Below, in pieces: positions 1-11,939 of a stretch of DNA of 64,000 nucleotides. Where the stretch lies: the NCBI GenBank assembly GCA_021442155.1, contig CM038221.1, positions 25,419,906 to 25,483,905 on the forward strand, in the 5' to 3' direction. Under the pieces are notes generated by a model. The model searched no databases, was not told the origin of the DNA, and saw nothing but the letters and a program-made list of their open reading frames with translations. The position numbers were made by a program, and so were the translations under genes. Each line of letters starts with the position of its first letter. Position 1 is the stretch's first letter. This stretch comes from Cymbidium sinense (taxonomy: Eukaryota > Streptophyta > Magnoliopsida > Asparagales > Orchidaceae).

Positions 1-1665
1 ATGAAAACTTCTCCTTAGCAAATTTGGTATGCTAAGGGAAGAAGTTCCAAAAGGTGTTTGAAAATTTTGGTTTTTTTTTTTGGATTTGAATGCTTTACTT
101 AACAAATTTTAGTATGTTAAATAAAGTTCTAAATATTGTTTAAAAATTTTGAGATATGATTGTTGATTTTGATTTTGGGCTTGGAAACTTCACTTAGTAA
201 ATTTGATTATGCTAAATGAAATTCCAAATGTATGTTTGAAAATTGTTTGAAATATGATTATTGATTTTGATTTTGGATTTGGAAACTTCACTTAGCAAAC
301 TTGATTATGCTAAATAAAATTCCAAAAAGTATTTTGAAAATTTTGAATTTTGGGATTTGGAGACTTCACTTAAAAATTTTGGGTATGTTAAGTGAGGTTC
401 CAAAATGTGTTTTGACAATTTTTTAATTTTGGATTTGGATACTTCACTTAATAAATTTGGGTATGTTAAATGAAGTTCCAAATATTGTTTGAAAATTTTG
501 AAATATGATTGTTGATTTTGATTTTAGATTTGGAAACTTCACTTAGCAAACTTGATTATGCTAAATGAAATTTCAAAGTGTGTTTTGAAAAATTTTGAAT
601 TTTGGGATTTGAAGACTTCACTTAACAAATTTGGGTATGTTAAGTGAGGTTCCAAATATTTGAAAATTTTGAATTTTTGGATTTTGGATACTTCACTTAA
701 CAAATTTGGGTATGTTAAATTAGGTTCCAAATATTGTTTGAAAATTTTGAAACATGACTGTTGATTTTTTGATTTTGGATTTGGAAACTTCACTTAGCAA
801 ATTTGAGTATGCTAAGTGAAATTCCAAAATGTGTTTTTTAAAAATCTTTTTGAAATATGATTGTTGAAGTTTTAATTTTTTTTGAATAAAAAAGGACCTC
901 CATTCAACAAATTTAGGTATGTAGAATGGAGATCAATTTTACTTTTGGAATGTGAAATTTTTGTGTGTGATTTTTGCTTTTTGAAAGAGTGGAAATCCAA
1001 CTTAAAACATATGTAAAATATGTTTAAGTAGGATTTCCTAAATGATATTTTATTTTTAGTTGGGAATGAAATCTTTATTTAATAAATTAAATGAGGATGT
1101 TCATGTGTGCTTTTGAAAATTTTAATTTTGCTTACAAATGAACTTTCTATTCAATAAATGTGAGTGCATTGAATAGAAGAATTCATGTGTGCTTTTTGAA
1201 AAGTTTTATGATTATGATTGTGATTTTTTTTTTGGAAGAGATGATTGTTCATTTTATTTTGAAAATGAAATCTTCATCTAAGTGAATTGAAAGAAGATAT
1301 TCATTTATGCATTTGGAAAATTTTATTTATTTTATTTTTAAAAATCCTTACATGTAACAATTATGGGAATTGTTAAATGAGGGTGACAAAATTTTGTGGA
1401 AAATATTTTATTAAGTGTATTTTTGAAAAGGTGCTTTTGAAAAGCAAAGTTCTTTATGGAAGATTTATTATTTTAGGATGAACCTTTCCTTATCATGAAA
1501 ATGATAAGGAGTAAGTCTTTTAAAATGTTTTCATTTTTATTTAGATCTTTTCATTTTACCCATTGGAGAAACCAATAGGGGTTTTAAGACCGACAAGGAA
1601 TGTCTAAAACCTAAAGATGTTGGCTAACTTCAACAAGAATGAAATGAGCTAAGTGCCAACAAGAA
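1..1665. repeat. Degenerate tandem array of hairpin-forming units
   Basis: About 19 successive inverted repeats with short loops lie here. In the first ten (for example 6-46, 93-126, 286-318, 441-475, 615-649, 787-820) the unit is 77-97 bp. The stem is a variant of CACTTAGCA paired with TGCTAAGTG around an AATTTGGGTA-like loop. Later units have quite different stems that still pair: 898-931 (CTCCATTC/GAATGGAG), 991-1038 (about 20 bp), 1145-1178 (11 bp perfect), 1487-1510 (10 bp perfect with a GAAA loop) and 1580-1611. On the minus strand this stretch lies downstream of an LTR and PBS-like site, so it may be the 5' leader of a minus-strand gypsy element. That placement is inference; the hairpins themselves are seen directly. 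Confidence 0.8.
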
Positions 1666-1875
1666 GGATAGTCTTGGATTCATACCAAAGTACAGACCCA
1701 CTATCGATACTCAAAGACAATGATCATTTGCCAAAGATGGAGAGAGGAACCTTCCCCAATGGAGTCACCAAAAAAATTTGTGGTGAAAAATTCCTATAAG
1801 GGAGTCACCTTTCAAATCTGTGGGGAGAAAAGAAAGAGAGGCCCCTACAAAAATTTGCCTCTTGGTAAGACGCCA
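1666..1875 (-). other. Leader and primer-binding-site-like segment of a minus-strand gypsy LTR element
   Basis: Read on the minus strand, the LTR ends at 1876 and is followed by TGGCGTCTTACCAAGAGGCA (1856-1875). This resembles the TGGCGCC-type primer-binding sites of plant Athila/Tat elements but is diverged. The next about 100 bases match the sequence after the plus-strand LTR at 5,395-5,490, including a repeated GGTGACTCC motif. The plus-strand open frame at 1720-1950 has no recognisable domain and I do not call it a gene. Confidence 0.5.
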
Positions 1876-3943
1876 TGCAGATCCGCAAATGTACTTATTC
1901 AGGTGATCAGCTACGTCATCAAGGAAATAGTCTACTATCTCGATAGATAGGAATCACTACCCTTTAATGGAACCAATCACCTTAATAAGGACGATAAGTC
2001 TGCATATGTACCAGAGGTTCTTCCCCTACTTTACATGGAAAAGTAAAGCATGGTTTAGTTTAAACTAAGTTTGTTAAGTTCCCTACAAGGGCAAGCCCCC
2101 ATAGTTAATTACATCTTAAGGATGGGATTTATTAGAAAACTCTCGATTAAGGTAAATGATCATTATCTTTGAAGATTTCAATAGGAAGGACTATCAATCG
2201 ATTGGTTTTATGTTTTTGAAGATCAAATGGGATTGATCAAAAGAGGGAGTTATTATCGAAGCCAAAATGGAAGATAAGTAGGAGATGCTTATGATGCTAG
2301 GAAACCTAATGAGCATCTCGAACTATCTTATAGTTGGGCTTTACATTTTAGAAATTGATTTAGTTTATTTGCGTTACATTTTTCATTAGAAATTTATGAT
2401 TTAAGATTCCTTAACATAAGATTAAGGAAATGCCTAAGAGGTGAGGAATTATGCTTATGGCCCACAAAGGGAGAAGCAACCTAACCTAAATCTAGGAGCT
2501 TCAACAGGGCAGTACAACCTAAATCTAAGGCAAAAAATGGGCAATTGGTTTTCCTCCACAAGAGAGGATAAACCACCCGACGGCTTGGACTTACAACTGT
2601 CTGGGGGTGGCCGCCAACTAACTCCTCCTACGATTTTAAATATATGTAAGCAAGTCTTTATGCTTATGCAAGATAGCTAGGCTATTATTATTTAGAAAGA
2701 GACTAAGTCCTTAAACTCACTTCCTAAAGAGACTAGATCATATTGTACATGCTTCAAATGATGTAAATCTAATGCAATTCAAATTTTATTTTATTTTTAT
2801 TTTTGGACAATTATTTTGACTCAGGCTAATAGGATTTTTATGACTAATGCATGAGAAATTAGATTATTGGCCAAAATTAGCGAGAAGGGAGGAGGTGAGT
2901 TTCCACCACAGCTCTCAAAGGTCAAGCCAAGTTCTCTGGCAAAGGTGGAAGCCCTCCAATCAAGAGTGAAATAAGATGCATTTGTGCATGATATTATAAA
3001 GAAATGCTCATCCAGCTAAGGGGTTGCTAATTCTTTTATCTTGATTTTAAACCAAAGCTTTAGGTGAGGTTATGAGTTGTTTAATTTTAATTTAAATTGT
3101 TAAGTTGGGTAAAAAATTTATTTTTTTCGTAAAGAGCCTAATCCACATCCAGGCCATACATAAAGCAAGAAAGAAACTAGGAAAATCATGCCACTTAATG
3201 CAAAAGCTAAAAAAATCATCAATCAATTTATAAAACTAATCATAAAAAGAATAAATGGTCATTGTGGTCGGGCACCACCGCACAAATCCAAAAATATCAA
3301 ATATGGGTAGTTGAGCTCTACCCTTATACAACCCGGATTACAAATGAATTAAATTACAATTTAAGCAAAGGAATTCATTGTTATGGGGGTCTTCAAGCTT
3401 TATTCTTCTTTCTTCTTTCTTCTTTTCTTCTTTCTTCTTTTGGTTCCTTCTTTGGATGGTTGGAAGGTGGATGCTCCAAGGCTTCACATGGTGCATAAGA
3501 TGGGATCTTATGACCAATGCTCATCCTAATCCTCATAACAAATCATTCCAAAATCCTAATTATATAAATTTTTACATGAAAATAAAAAATTGTAAATCTA
3601 ACTAACACCTGCAAAATAAAGGTTAGCTAAAACACACCACACAAATCCCAAGAATGTATATTAGACTTATCACCCCACACATGGGTGACTAAGTCCACCT
3701 GGCCTATGGATTATGCTTATGAGTATAAAGCTCCTACAAGCAAAAGCATTTATATTTTTATTTATGATAGCACACCTTAAGCATAATCCTCTCCAAAAAT
3801 AAATAGTTAGACTAAGAACGTCCTACCATTCATTCTATGAGCATACACCCTAACATCCAGTCTAAAACATATATCATAAAATAAAACATAACATCAAACC
3901 ATGCACCAACCTAGCCTAAGACTAGAAGTGGTGACTTAGGCTA
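1876..3943 (-). mobile_element. Partial LTR (3' about 2 kb) of a Tat/Ogre-like Ty3/gypsy element, minus strand
   Basis: The reverse complement matches the last about 2.1 kb of the LTRs ending at 18,495 and 50,487. Shared landmarks, in element order, are the TTAGGCTAAGTCACC segment, a block around GGGGATTATGCTTA, a (GAA)n-type purine tract (here the TTC-rich 3,400-3,442), TTGTATAAGGG and the GGTTGTAAGTCCAAGC segment. The 5' about 5 kb of the LTR is missing. It abuts the opposite-strand LTR fragment at about 3,944 to form a large inverted repeat. Confidence 0.8.
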
Positions 3944-5394
3944 ATGTGTCGGCTACCCATATTTGATATTTTCGGGTTTGTACAGTGGTGTCCAACCACA
4001 AACAGCATTTTATTCTTTTTACGATTAGCTTTATAAATTGATTGATGATTTGTTTAGCTTTTGCATTAAGTGGCATGATTTTCCTAATTTATTCCTTGCT
4101 TTATGTATGGCCTGGATGTGGATTAGGCTCTTTAGGAAAAAATATACCTTTTACCCAATCTAACAACTCAAAATGAAATTAAACAACTCATTACTTCACC
4201 TAAAGCTTAGGTTTAAAATCAAGATAAAAGAATTAGAAACCCTTAGCTGGATGAGCATTTCTTTTGTAATATCATGCACAAATGCATCTTATTTCACTCT
4301 TGATTGGAGGGCTTCCACCTTTGCTAGAGAAACTTGGCTTGACCTTTGAGAGCCATGGTGAAAACTCACAATAATTCTATTTCTCATGCACTAGTCATAT
4401 GAATCCTATTAGCCTGAGTCAAACATATTTATCTAAAATTAAAATAAAATGAAATTTGAATTGCATTAGATTTAGGTCATTTGAAATATGTCCCTTTACA
4501 TGATCTAGTCTCTTTCGAGAGTGAGATTAAGGACTTAGTCTCTTTCTAAATAAATAACATCTTAGTTATCTTGCATAACCATAAAGACTTGCCTACATGT
4601 ATTTAAAATTTTAGGAGGAGTTAGTTGGTGGCTACCCCCAGGTGGTTGTAAGTCCAAGCTGTCGAGTGGTTTATCCTCTCTTGTAAAGGCAAACCAATTA
4701 CCCATTTTTTCCTTAGATTTAAGTTATGCTTCTGACCCTCACCGAAGCTCCCTAGATTTAGGTTCTGAGATCGCTTCTCCCCTTTGCGAGCCATAAGCAT
4801 AATTACTCACCTTTTAGGTATTTCCTTAATCTTGTGTTAAGAAATCATAAGTGCTAAAATTCTAATGAAAAATGTAATTCAAACAAACTAAATCAATTTC
4901 AAAAATGTAAAGCCCAACTATAGGATAGTTTGAGATTGCTCACTAGATTTCCTAGCATCATGGGCATCTCTTGCTTATCTCCCATTTTGGCTTCGATAAT
5001 AACTCCCTCTTTTGATCAATCCCATTTGATCTTCAAACATAAACCAATTGATTGATAGTCTTTTCCTATTGAAATCTTCAAATACAACGATCAATTACCT
5101 TAATCGAGAGTTTTCCTAGGGGGATCCCATCCCTTTTGATGTAATTAATTATAGGGGCTTACCACTGTAGGAAACTTAACGAACCTGATTTAAAATAAAC
5201 CCTGCTTTACTTTTCCATGTAAGTAGAGGAAGAATCTCTGGTACATACACAGACCCCATCATCCTTAGGAGTCCTTATTGAGGTGATTAGGTCTATCAAA
5301 GCATAGTGACTTCTGTCTTTCAAGATAGTACATTATTCCTTGATAACATACTCAATCACTTGAATAAGTACATCTGCGGATCTGTGGCATCCTA
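3944..5394 (+). mobile_element. Partial LTR (3' about 1.45 kb) of the same gypsy family, plus strand; probable truncated 5' LTR
   Basis: It aligns with about 49,035-50,487 and about 17,040-18,495 in the same orientation, and inverted with 1,876-3,310. The LTR ends before TGGCATCCTAAAAAG (5,395 on), a degraded primer-binding-site-like sequence. A short leader and then integrase remnants follow. The order 5' LTR, internal remnant, 3' LTR (11,383-18,495) suggests one badly deleted element. Confidence 0.75.
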
Positions 5395-5499
5395 AAAAGA
5401 TTAATTTTATAATGGTCTTGTTCTCTTTCATTTCTCACCAACAAATTTGAAAGGTGACTCCCAATCCCTATGAAAAATTTTCTCCATAGTGTCTTGTAT

Positions 5500-6600
5500 T
5501 GACGGTCCTTCGATCATATGTGGTTACGCTATTTAGACAAGTATGAAACCCATAAAATTATGACAGAGATTCATCGGGATATGCAGAGCTCACCAATCTA
5601 GTCCTAAGATGAAAACCAAATCAAGAGACTTGCATATTATTGGCCAACAATGATCACAGATTACGTGGATGTAGCAAAGCATTGTCACCAGTGCCAAGTA
5701 CATGGAGTGGTCCTACACCAACCATCAACATTCTTCATCCAACCTTGGCCTCATGGTCATTCGAGTGTTGAGGTACTGATATAGTGGGTCTGATTGATCC
5801 TCCTTCTTCCAAAGGTCATCAATTTTTCCTTGCTGTTACCGACTACTTCTACAAGTGGGCGGAGCAGATTCCGCTCAAGGAGGTCAAAGCTCAGCATGTG
5901 CTCTAATTTTTTAGGAACCATATCGTATATAAATTTCGAGTACCCCATCAAATTATATCAAATAATGCATTCAAAAGCACCAAAATCAAAAACTTCACCC
6001 ATAGACACAATATAGATTGGAGATACTCTACTATCTACTGATGAGCGAATAGTTTAGCAGGAGCCTTCAACAAGCTCTCATCCAGATACTTAAGAAGACA
6101 CTTGATGACAACAAGCAATAGTGGCATGAGCAGTTAGTTGAAGCTTTGTGAGCATACCGCACCACCTATAAAACTCCAACTTAGTCTACCCTTTCTCTTA
6201 AATGTATGGCTTCGAAGCTATTCTTCCATTAGAAGTCCAACTCGAATCACTAAGGATAGCTGTGGGTAGCAAAATCACAACAGAGTAGAATGCCAAGTTG
6301 TTGCTAGAAGAACTCGAAGGTTTGGAGAAGAGACACTTGCGAGCATGCCAAAATCTTGAGTTGTATAAAGATAAAATGATTCAAGCTCACAACAAGTTGG
6401 TCCTCCTTAGAGTTTTTCAAGTAGGAGTGCTTATTTTAGTTCTAAGGATACCAATTATTCCCAGTGGCAAGATGGAAGGTAAGTTTGAAACCACTTGGGA
6501 AGGCCCTTTTATCATAGAGAAGGCCTACCAATGTGGATAATACCAACTCATCGACTATAAAGGCTCAGAGCTTTAAATAAAATCTCTTCAAATTGAAAGC
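5500..6600 (+). pseudogene. Ty3/gypsy integrase remnant (Tat/Ogre-like lineage)
   Basis: Integrase joins retrotransposon cDNA to the host genome. Split over several frames I can read: a zinc-binding segment near 5,635-5,705 (YYWPT, then C-x2-C in HCHQCQ); the core near 5,755-6,130; and a C-terminal region in one frame at 6,298-6,540 with LEELEGLEKRHL, FQVGVLIL and GKFETTWEGPFII. The wording of this C-terminal part and the AYRTTYKTPT segment near 6,155 resemble the Tat/Ogre group. The gene is dead. It has several stops and frameshifts, the second catalytic Asp reads as Asn (IISNNAF, near 5,950), and the catalytic Glu reads as Gly (near 6,060). The segment upstream of integrase (gag, protease, RT, RNase H) is absent, so a large internal deletion ends near 5,500. 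Confidence 0.85.
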
Positions 6601-6670
6601 ATTTCTATCTGTGAATCCTTCGTGGTGTGTTTAGGGTAGGTGTAAGAGAACCCGAGTGGCATCGTATCCC

Positions 6671-6678
6671 TCATTAGC

Positions 6679-6684
<6 letters not shown>
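6671..6684. repeat. Target-site duplication, left copy (RTE LINE)
   Basis: TCATTAGCACAACA, identical to 8664-8677. It flanks the LINE on its 3' side (minus-strand element). Because the first bases of the (CAA)n tail overlap it, its exact length is 13-14 bp. Confidence 0.85.
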
Positions 6685-6709
<25 letters not shown>

Positions 6710-8663
6710 AAGCCTTAATCCCACTAGGTGGGTTACATGAATCCTTTCTCCATTGTGTCTATTGAGTGTCAAATTCTCATCTAATTCAAGTATACTAAGA
6801 TCATTATTTATACATCTTAACCAAGTCTTTTTGGGTCTACCTCTACCTTTCTTAACATAAGGCAAATCTAATGCATCTACTCTCCTAATGGTCCGGACGG
6901 TAGCTTTTGTGGCCAAACCATCTAAGGCGACTCTCCCTAATCTTATCTACCAGCTACTCCAACTTTTCCCGAACATACTCATTTTGCATTCTATCTTTAA
7001 GAGTAAAGCCACTCATCCACCAGCATCCTCTCTACTGTAAAACTTAGTCTTATGCTTCTCTTTTATTGGTAACACCATAAGTCATTGGTCTTATCACCAT
7101 CTTATAAAATTTTCCCTTAAGTTTAAGTGGAACTTTTTTATCACATAATAGGCCGGATGCATTCCTCACTTCAACCATCCAACTTGAATTCTACTTCTCC
7201 ATCTATTTCACCATCATTTTGGACAATAGAGCCTAAATATCTGAATCGCTCACTCTTAATAATGACTTGATCACAAACAACACTATCACTAAAACTTCTA
7301 CAACTAAAATTACACTCCATATATTAGTTTAGATCTACTTAAGCGAAAACCTTTAGACTCTAAGTTGACCTCCATAATTCAAGTTTCTTGGACTCCCTCT
7401 CTAGTCTTATCAACAAGAATGTCATAAAAAGCATACACCAAGGTACATCTTCTTGTAAATGCCTATTAAGAACATCCATAACTAAAGTAAAAGATAAGGG
7501 CTTAATGTTGATCCTTGATGTAATCCAAGAAATAGGAAAATATTTTGTCAATCCTCCTTGTGTTTGGACACAAGTACTTGACTCAAGTATACATATCCTT
7601 AATGACTTCAATATATATATCTCTTTTTTGTTCTAGAACTCTCCAAAGAACATCTCTTGAGACTTTATCATAGCTTTCTCATCAATAAATATCATATGTA
7701 GATCCTTCTTACTTTCTCTATGCTTCTCTATCAACCCTCTTAACAAATGTATAGCATCCATAGTAGATCACTAGCATGAAAAAGCGATTGTGAGAAACTT
7801 ACGTATCACATAACCTATGCTCATTACTCTCTCCCATAATTTTAATGTATGGCACATTAACTTAATTCCTATAATTTGCACTCTTGTGCATCACCTTTAT
7901 TCTTAAATATAGGAAGTGACTCTTTCTCCACTCATCGGCATCTTTTAGTCTTTAAAATAATATTAAAAGATTTGTAAAAGAAATTCCTTGATCTCTAAAC
8001 ATTTCCACACATCATTGGAATATTATCGGTCCTATGACTTTTCCACATTTCATTTTCTTTAAAGCTTCACTAACCCAGTTACTATACGATGATAGAAATG
8101 AAATTCTCTATTATTGTTTAGTATTAAGGTTGCTAAAATCAATCGTACTTTCAGATCCTTCATTGAAAAGTTTATCAAAATATCTCATCCACCTATTTTC
8201 AATATCTTTTCTAAGAAAAGCACTTTATTATTTTCATCCTTAATACCACACTTGAACTATGTCTTTACTTCTCTATCTCTTTGCTAACTTATACATACAT
8301 CTTTCACCTTCTTTGGTATCTAATCTATTGTATAAATCACTAAAAGCTAAATTTTTTTTTGCAACATATATTGCTTTCTTAGAATCTCTACACTTTATAT
8401 CTTTCCCAATTCTCATTGTTACATCTAAACCAAGTTTATAACAATGCTTATTTTTTATCTTTTCTTACTCGACTCCACCACCAACTATTCTTATTAAAAG
8501 AAGCTTTTCCTTTCGATTCTCCAAGCACATCTTTGTAACTTGCTTAATTTCACTTGATATTTTTTCCACATAGCGTTAGCATCTTTATGAACACCCCAAA
8601 TTCTAATATCTTGTAGCTTGCTCTTAAAAATATTTTTATTTGTGTTCTTTAAGTGTCCCCATC
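6685..8663 (-). mobile_element. RTE-clade LINE, 5'-truncated, with reverse transcriptase pseudogene
   Basis: This is a non-LTR retrotransposon read on the minus strand. The 3' tail is (TTG)n (plus-strand CAA repeats to 6,709), typical of RTE elements. The protein C-terminus at 6,674-6,916 has KKGRGRPKKTWLRC followed by RIHVTHL, a hallmark of plant RTE polyproteins. Reverse transcriptase is visible at 7,360-7,611 (SFTLVMDVLNRHLQEDVPWCMLF), but the FADD catalytic motif is destroyed by a frameshift. A more N-terminal linker piece (DANAMWKKYQVKLSKL) lies at 8,494-8,620. The endonuclease domain is missing, so the copy is truncated at its 5' end. The 14-bp target duplication on both sides shows a single insertion event into the gypsy element's 3' region, later than that element. 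Confidence 0.9.
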
Positions 8664-8677
8664 TCATTAGCACAACA
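8664..8677. repeat. Target-site duplication, right copy (RTE LINE)
   Basis: Second copy of TCATTAGCACAACA, matching 6671-6684. The gypsy 3' noncoding sequence resumes after it. Confidence 0.85.
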
Positions 8678-9715
8678 CAAACAAAAATTACACATAAACA
8701 CAAATAAAACAAACACAAATCCTTTATCTTGGGCTACTTTGAGTTAAGATAATGCCCCAAGTGACCCTCACTCAGTAGCTACTCTTGGTTGGGCTTGATT
8801 CAGTACCTAGCTAGTGTGTCTTCCCAGTGATCTTTCTGCTTAGGAAAATGTGAGTCCTTATGCTTTCTTCCTGGCTTAACCACTGCACACTGATGGGGCT
8901 TGTTAGTGTGGTATCTCTTATTGCATAGCTAATGAACCACCTCACATTGGCTTTATTTAAGAAGATGTAAGTTCTTGTGCTTTCTTCTTGAACTGGCCAT
9001 CCTGCACTGGTTAAGTTTATATTTGAGGATTAGGGTAAGTCCCCCATCGACTCCTTTCCTTTTGATTACTTCAAGTTTGGGTTCAGTCATTCTTTATGAC
9101 TTAGCTTAGTAGTCTCCTTAGGTCAGAGAGTATCTGTCTAGCTAATGATAGATTGTCTTGATGTTCAGTTTCTCTTAGGAAGATGTAAGTCTCCAATGCT
9201 TTCTTCCTAGATTGATCATCGTACATCGACGGGCACCTTAGGTTAGTTGGTGTTCACTTTGCTAGCGGCACCAGTGGATAACTATCAGAAATGTAAGTTC
9301 CCACGCTTTCATCTTGAGCTAGCCACCATATATCTGCTTTATATTTGAAGGATTAGGATAGTGCCCTTAGAGGCACCTCCCTTTATGGGCATTCTATTTA
9401 GATTATGTCCTTCGATTTTGACCCATTCTCTCTTGGATTGGACATCCCCTTTCACGGTAACCACCTTGTGGTTGGAAGTTGTTATGAGATGCAGACCCTC
9501 CCTTGGGCCAGCAAATTTAAGATAGGCCAAAACCCCCCATGTCTCCTTCTTAGTGTGGTCCCTTGCACACCAACAAGGTCCAAGCAAACATATAAGCAAA
9601 CAAAATATATTCTCTTATGGATTAGGACAACACCCCCAATGGTATATTTTTCCAAGCAGGCATCCTATCTTTTGGGTAGTGTTAGCAAAACTCCATATAG
9701 GAATTGTGTTGGCTA
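8678..9715 (+). repeat. Gypsy 3' noncoding region with degenerate internal repeats
   Basis: The segment between the integrase remnant and the 3' LTR holds no gene. A motif like GATGTAAGTCC...GCTTTCTTCCTAG recurs near 8,840, 8,963, 9,185 and 9,290 and again in the clearer tandem repeats downstream. Such repeats 3' of the coding region are known for Tat/Ogre elements. The 105-codon frame at 9,405-9,722 lies across these repeats and has no domain. Confidence 0.6.
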
Positions 9716-10745
9716 CTCTTGAGTTGAGATAAGATCCCTAGCGGCACTCACTCAGTAGTCGCCCTAGGTTAGGTTTGATTTATTGTGCCATCAGCAAGTC
9801 ACCCTAGCAGCTATTTCCATTTTAAAAGATGTTAGTCCCACTTGCTTCTAATAGTCATTACACCAAAGCGCCTTAAGATAGTCTTACCCTTCGGTTGGTA
9901 GAATACCCCTTTGAACTGCTAAATCTAATATCGGCTCAAGCTTGCATAGCCCCTTCTTAATGTTGTCCATCGCACACCAACAAGGTCCATATCAAATCAA
10001 ATAAACCAAATTAAACAAATCAAACCCATATCAAATCATATCAAATTAAATCAAATCAATCATCTTTACTACTCTTGAGTTGAGGTAAGATCCCTAGCGG
10101 CACTCACTTAGTAGTCGCCTTAGGTTGGGTTCAATTTGTTGTGCCATTAACAAGTCAGCATGGTCTATTTTGCTTTGGAAGAAGTAAGTCCCCACACTTT
10201 CTTCCTAGCACAGACATTGCACATTGAAAGGCAACCCCTTAGGTTAGATAGTCTTACCTTTCGGCTGGTAGACTATCCCTTTGGACCGGTATATCTAAGA
10301 TAGGTCTAGGCTTACATAGCCCCTTCTTAGTGCAGTTCATTGCACACTAATAGGGTCCATATTAAATCAAACAAACCAAATTAAACAAATCAAACCAATA
10401 TCAAATCATATCAAATTAAATCAAATCAATCATCTTGAATACTCTTGAGTTGAGGTAAGATCCCCTATGACACTCACTCAGTAGTCGCTCTAGGTTGGGT
10501 TTGATTTATTGTGCTATCAACATGTCACCCTAGCGGTTGTTTCTATTTCAAAGATGTAAGTCCCCATGCTTTCTTCCTAGCATAGCCATTGCAAACCGAA
10601 AGGAAACCCTTAGGTTGGATAGTCTCACCTTTGTCGGGTAGACTACCCCTTTGTACTGGTAAATCTAAGATAGACCTAGGCTTATATAGCCCCTTCTTAG
10701 TGCGGTCCATCACACACCGATAGGGTCCATAATCCAATCAAAAGA
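9716..10745 (+). repeat. Tandem repeat, about 360-bp period, three copies
   Basis: Units begin with ACTCTTGAGTTGAG at about 9,716, 10,069 and 10,440. Each carries the same ordered blocks: CACTCACTCAGTAGTCGC, TTATTGTGCCATC, a CTTTCTTCCTAGCA segment, CCCCTTCTTAGTGCGGTCCAT, and (in the first two copies) an AT-rich CAAATCAAACC-type stretch. It is part of the gypsy 3' noncoding region. Confidence 0.85.
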
Positions 10746-11382
10746 AATTACCTCAAATGCAAAATCAAACTCATCTCCCTAGCAGTCAAACTAAATTAAA
10801 TCAAATCAACAAATGCAAATCCAAACTTACTTCCCCAGTAGAGTCAAGTCTGAATCCAACAAACCAATCAAGCTAATCTTCCCACTGGAGCTGAAACCAA
10901 CTAAATCAAACAAACTCAACCTTGATCCTCGGCAGATTCAATCTTATATCCCCAGCTTTTATGCCTTCGAGTTGAATCAAATTAAATAAATTCAAACATG
11001 TATCCCCAACGGATCTCTCTTCCATAAATCAAAAGCAAACCAAATTAAAATAAAACAAATTTAAATCCATATCCTAAGAATTCCTCCCAAACTAAATCAA
11101 AATAAATTAATCCAATCTCAATTCCTCGGATCTCTCTTCATGACTTTGACATGAAATCAATCTTCAATTAGTTCAAACAAAATCTTCCTAGATCTCTTAT
11201 GCCCTTGGCATGAGAGGAGTTACATTGAACTAAGATTATGATTCTAACTACCTCTAAATTTAGGTATGGATAGTCTTCGTTAGTGCTTTCCATCCTTTTG
11301 GATGTTGTTGATCATCTCGATCAATGTCAATACGTGTAGTGTGCCTTGTGAGTTACACCACACATATTGGGGGTCCTTTTAT
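10746..11382 (+). other. Gypsy 3' noncoding end with candidate polypurine tract
   Basis: No gene is visible. CAAATCAA-rich sequence continues with CTCCCTAGCAG and CCCCAGTAGAG-like blocks. ATTGGGGG (11,366-11,373) is the best candidate for the polypurine tract that primes plus-strand synthesis. It lies ten bases before the LTR start, so the assignment is tentative. Confidence 0.45.
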
Positions 11383-11939
11383 TGATCTCACTTTTGGAGT
11401 GAGGATTCAATCTCTCTATCTTAGATCTAGGAATCCTATAGACACTAAGATCTCCTTAGTCATAGGAATTTCTAGTGACTAAGTGAACACTTAACCCAAA
11501 CCTAAAGACTTAGGAGAATTTGCCATAGGATAAGGCCATGACTTAGGACTAAGGAAGCCTACCCTATGGCCTAGCCCATGATTCATGCCTAACCTTAAGT
11601 CTAAAACTAACTTCAACTCAATGCAAAACCAAATCTTAAATCAAACCAATACCATTTAAATCCAATCTCATATCCAATCTCCAAACCAAAATCAAACCTA
11701 TCTTAACCCTATGATTCAATTCCATGGATTTAATCCAAAGCTCCTTCAATCAAACCAAACTCAATTAATTTTCTCAAACTATTGAAATCATCATATTAAA
11801 CTCTTCCAAAATCTACAATCAAGCTAAAATCAATGATCAATTCAATCAATCAACCCAATTAATATAAGCTAGCCCATTTGAACCCAAAATGTCCAAATGA
11901 GCTAAAATCTAATTAAAGCTAAATTAATTGCCACAAAAG

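Noticed and set aside
1..900. CRISPR-like array of regularly spaced repeats
   Set aside because: Eukaryotic context, the repeats vary, spacers are not unique, and no cas genes are present. It is a hairpin repeat of a retroelement region.
9405..9722. 105-codon frame
   Set aside because: It lies in the gypsy 3' noncoding repeats and has no recognisable domain.
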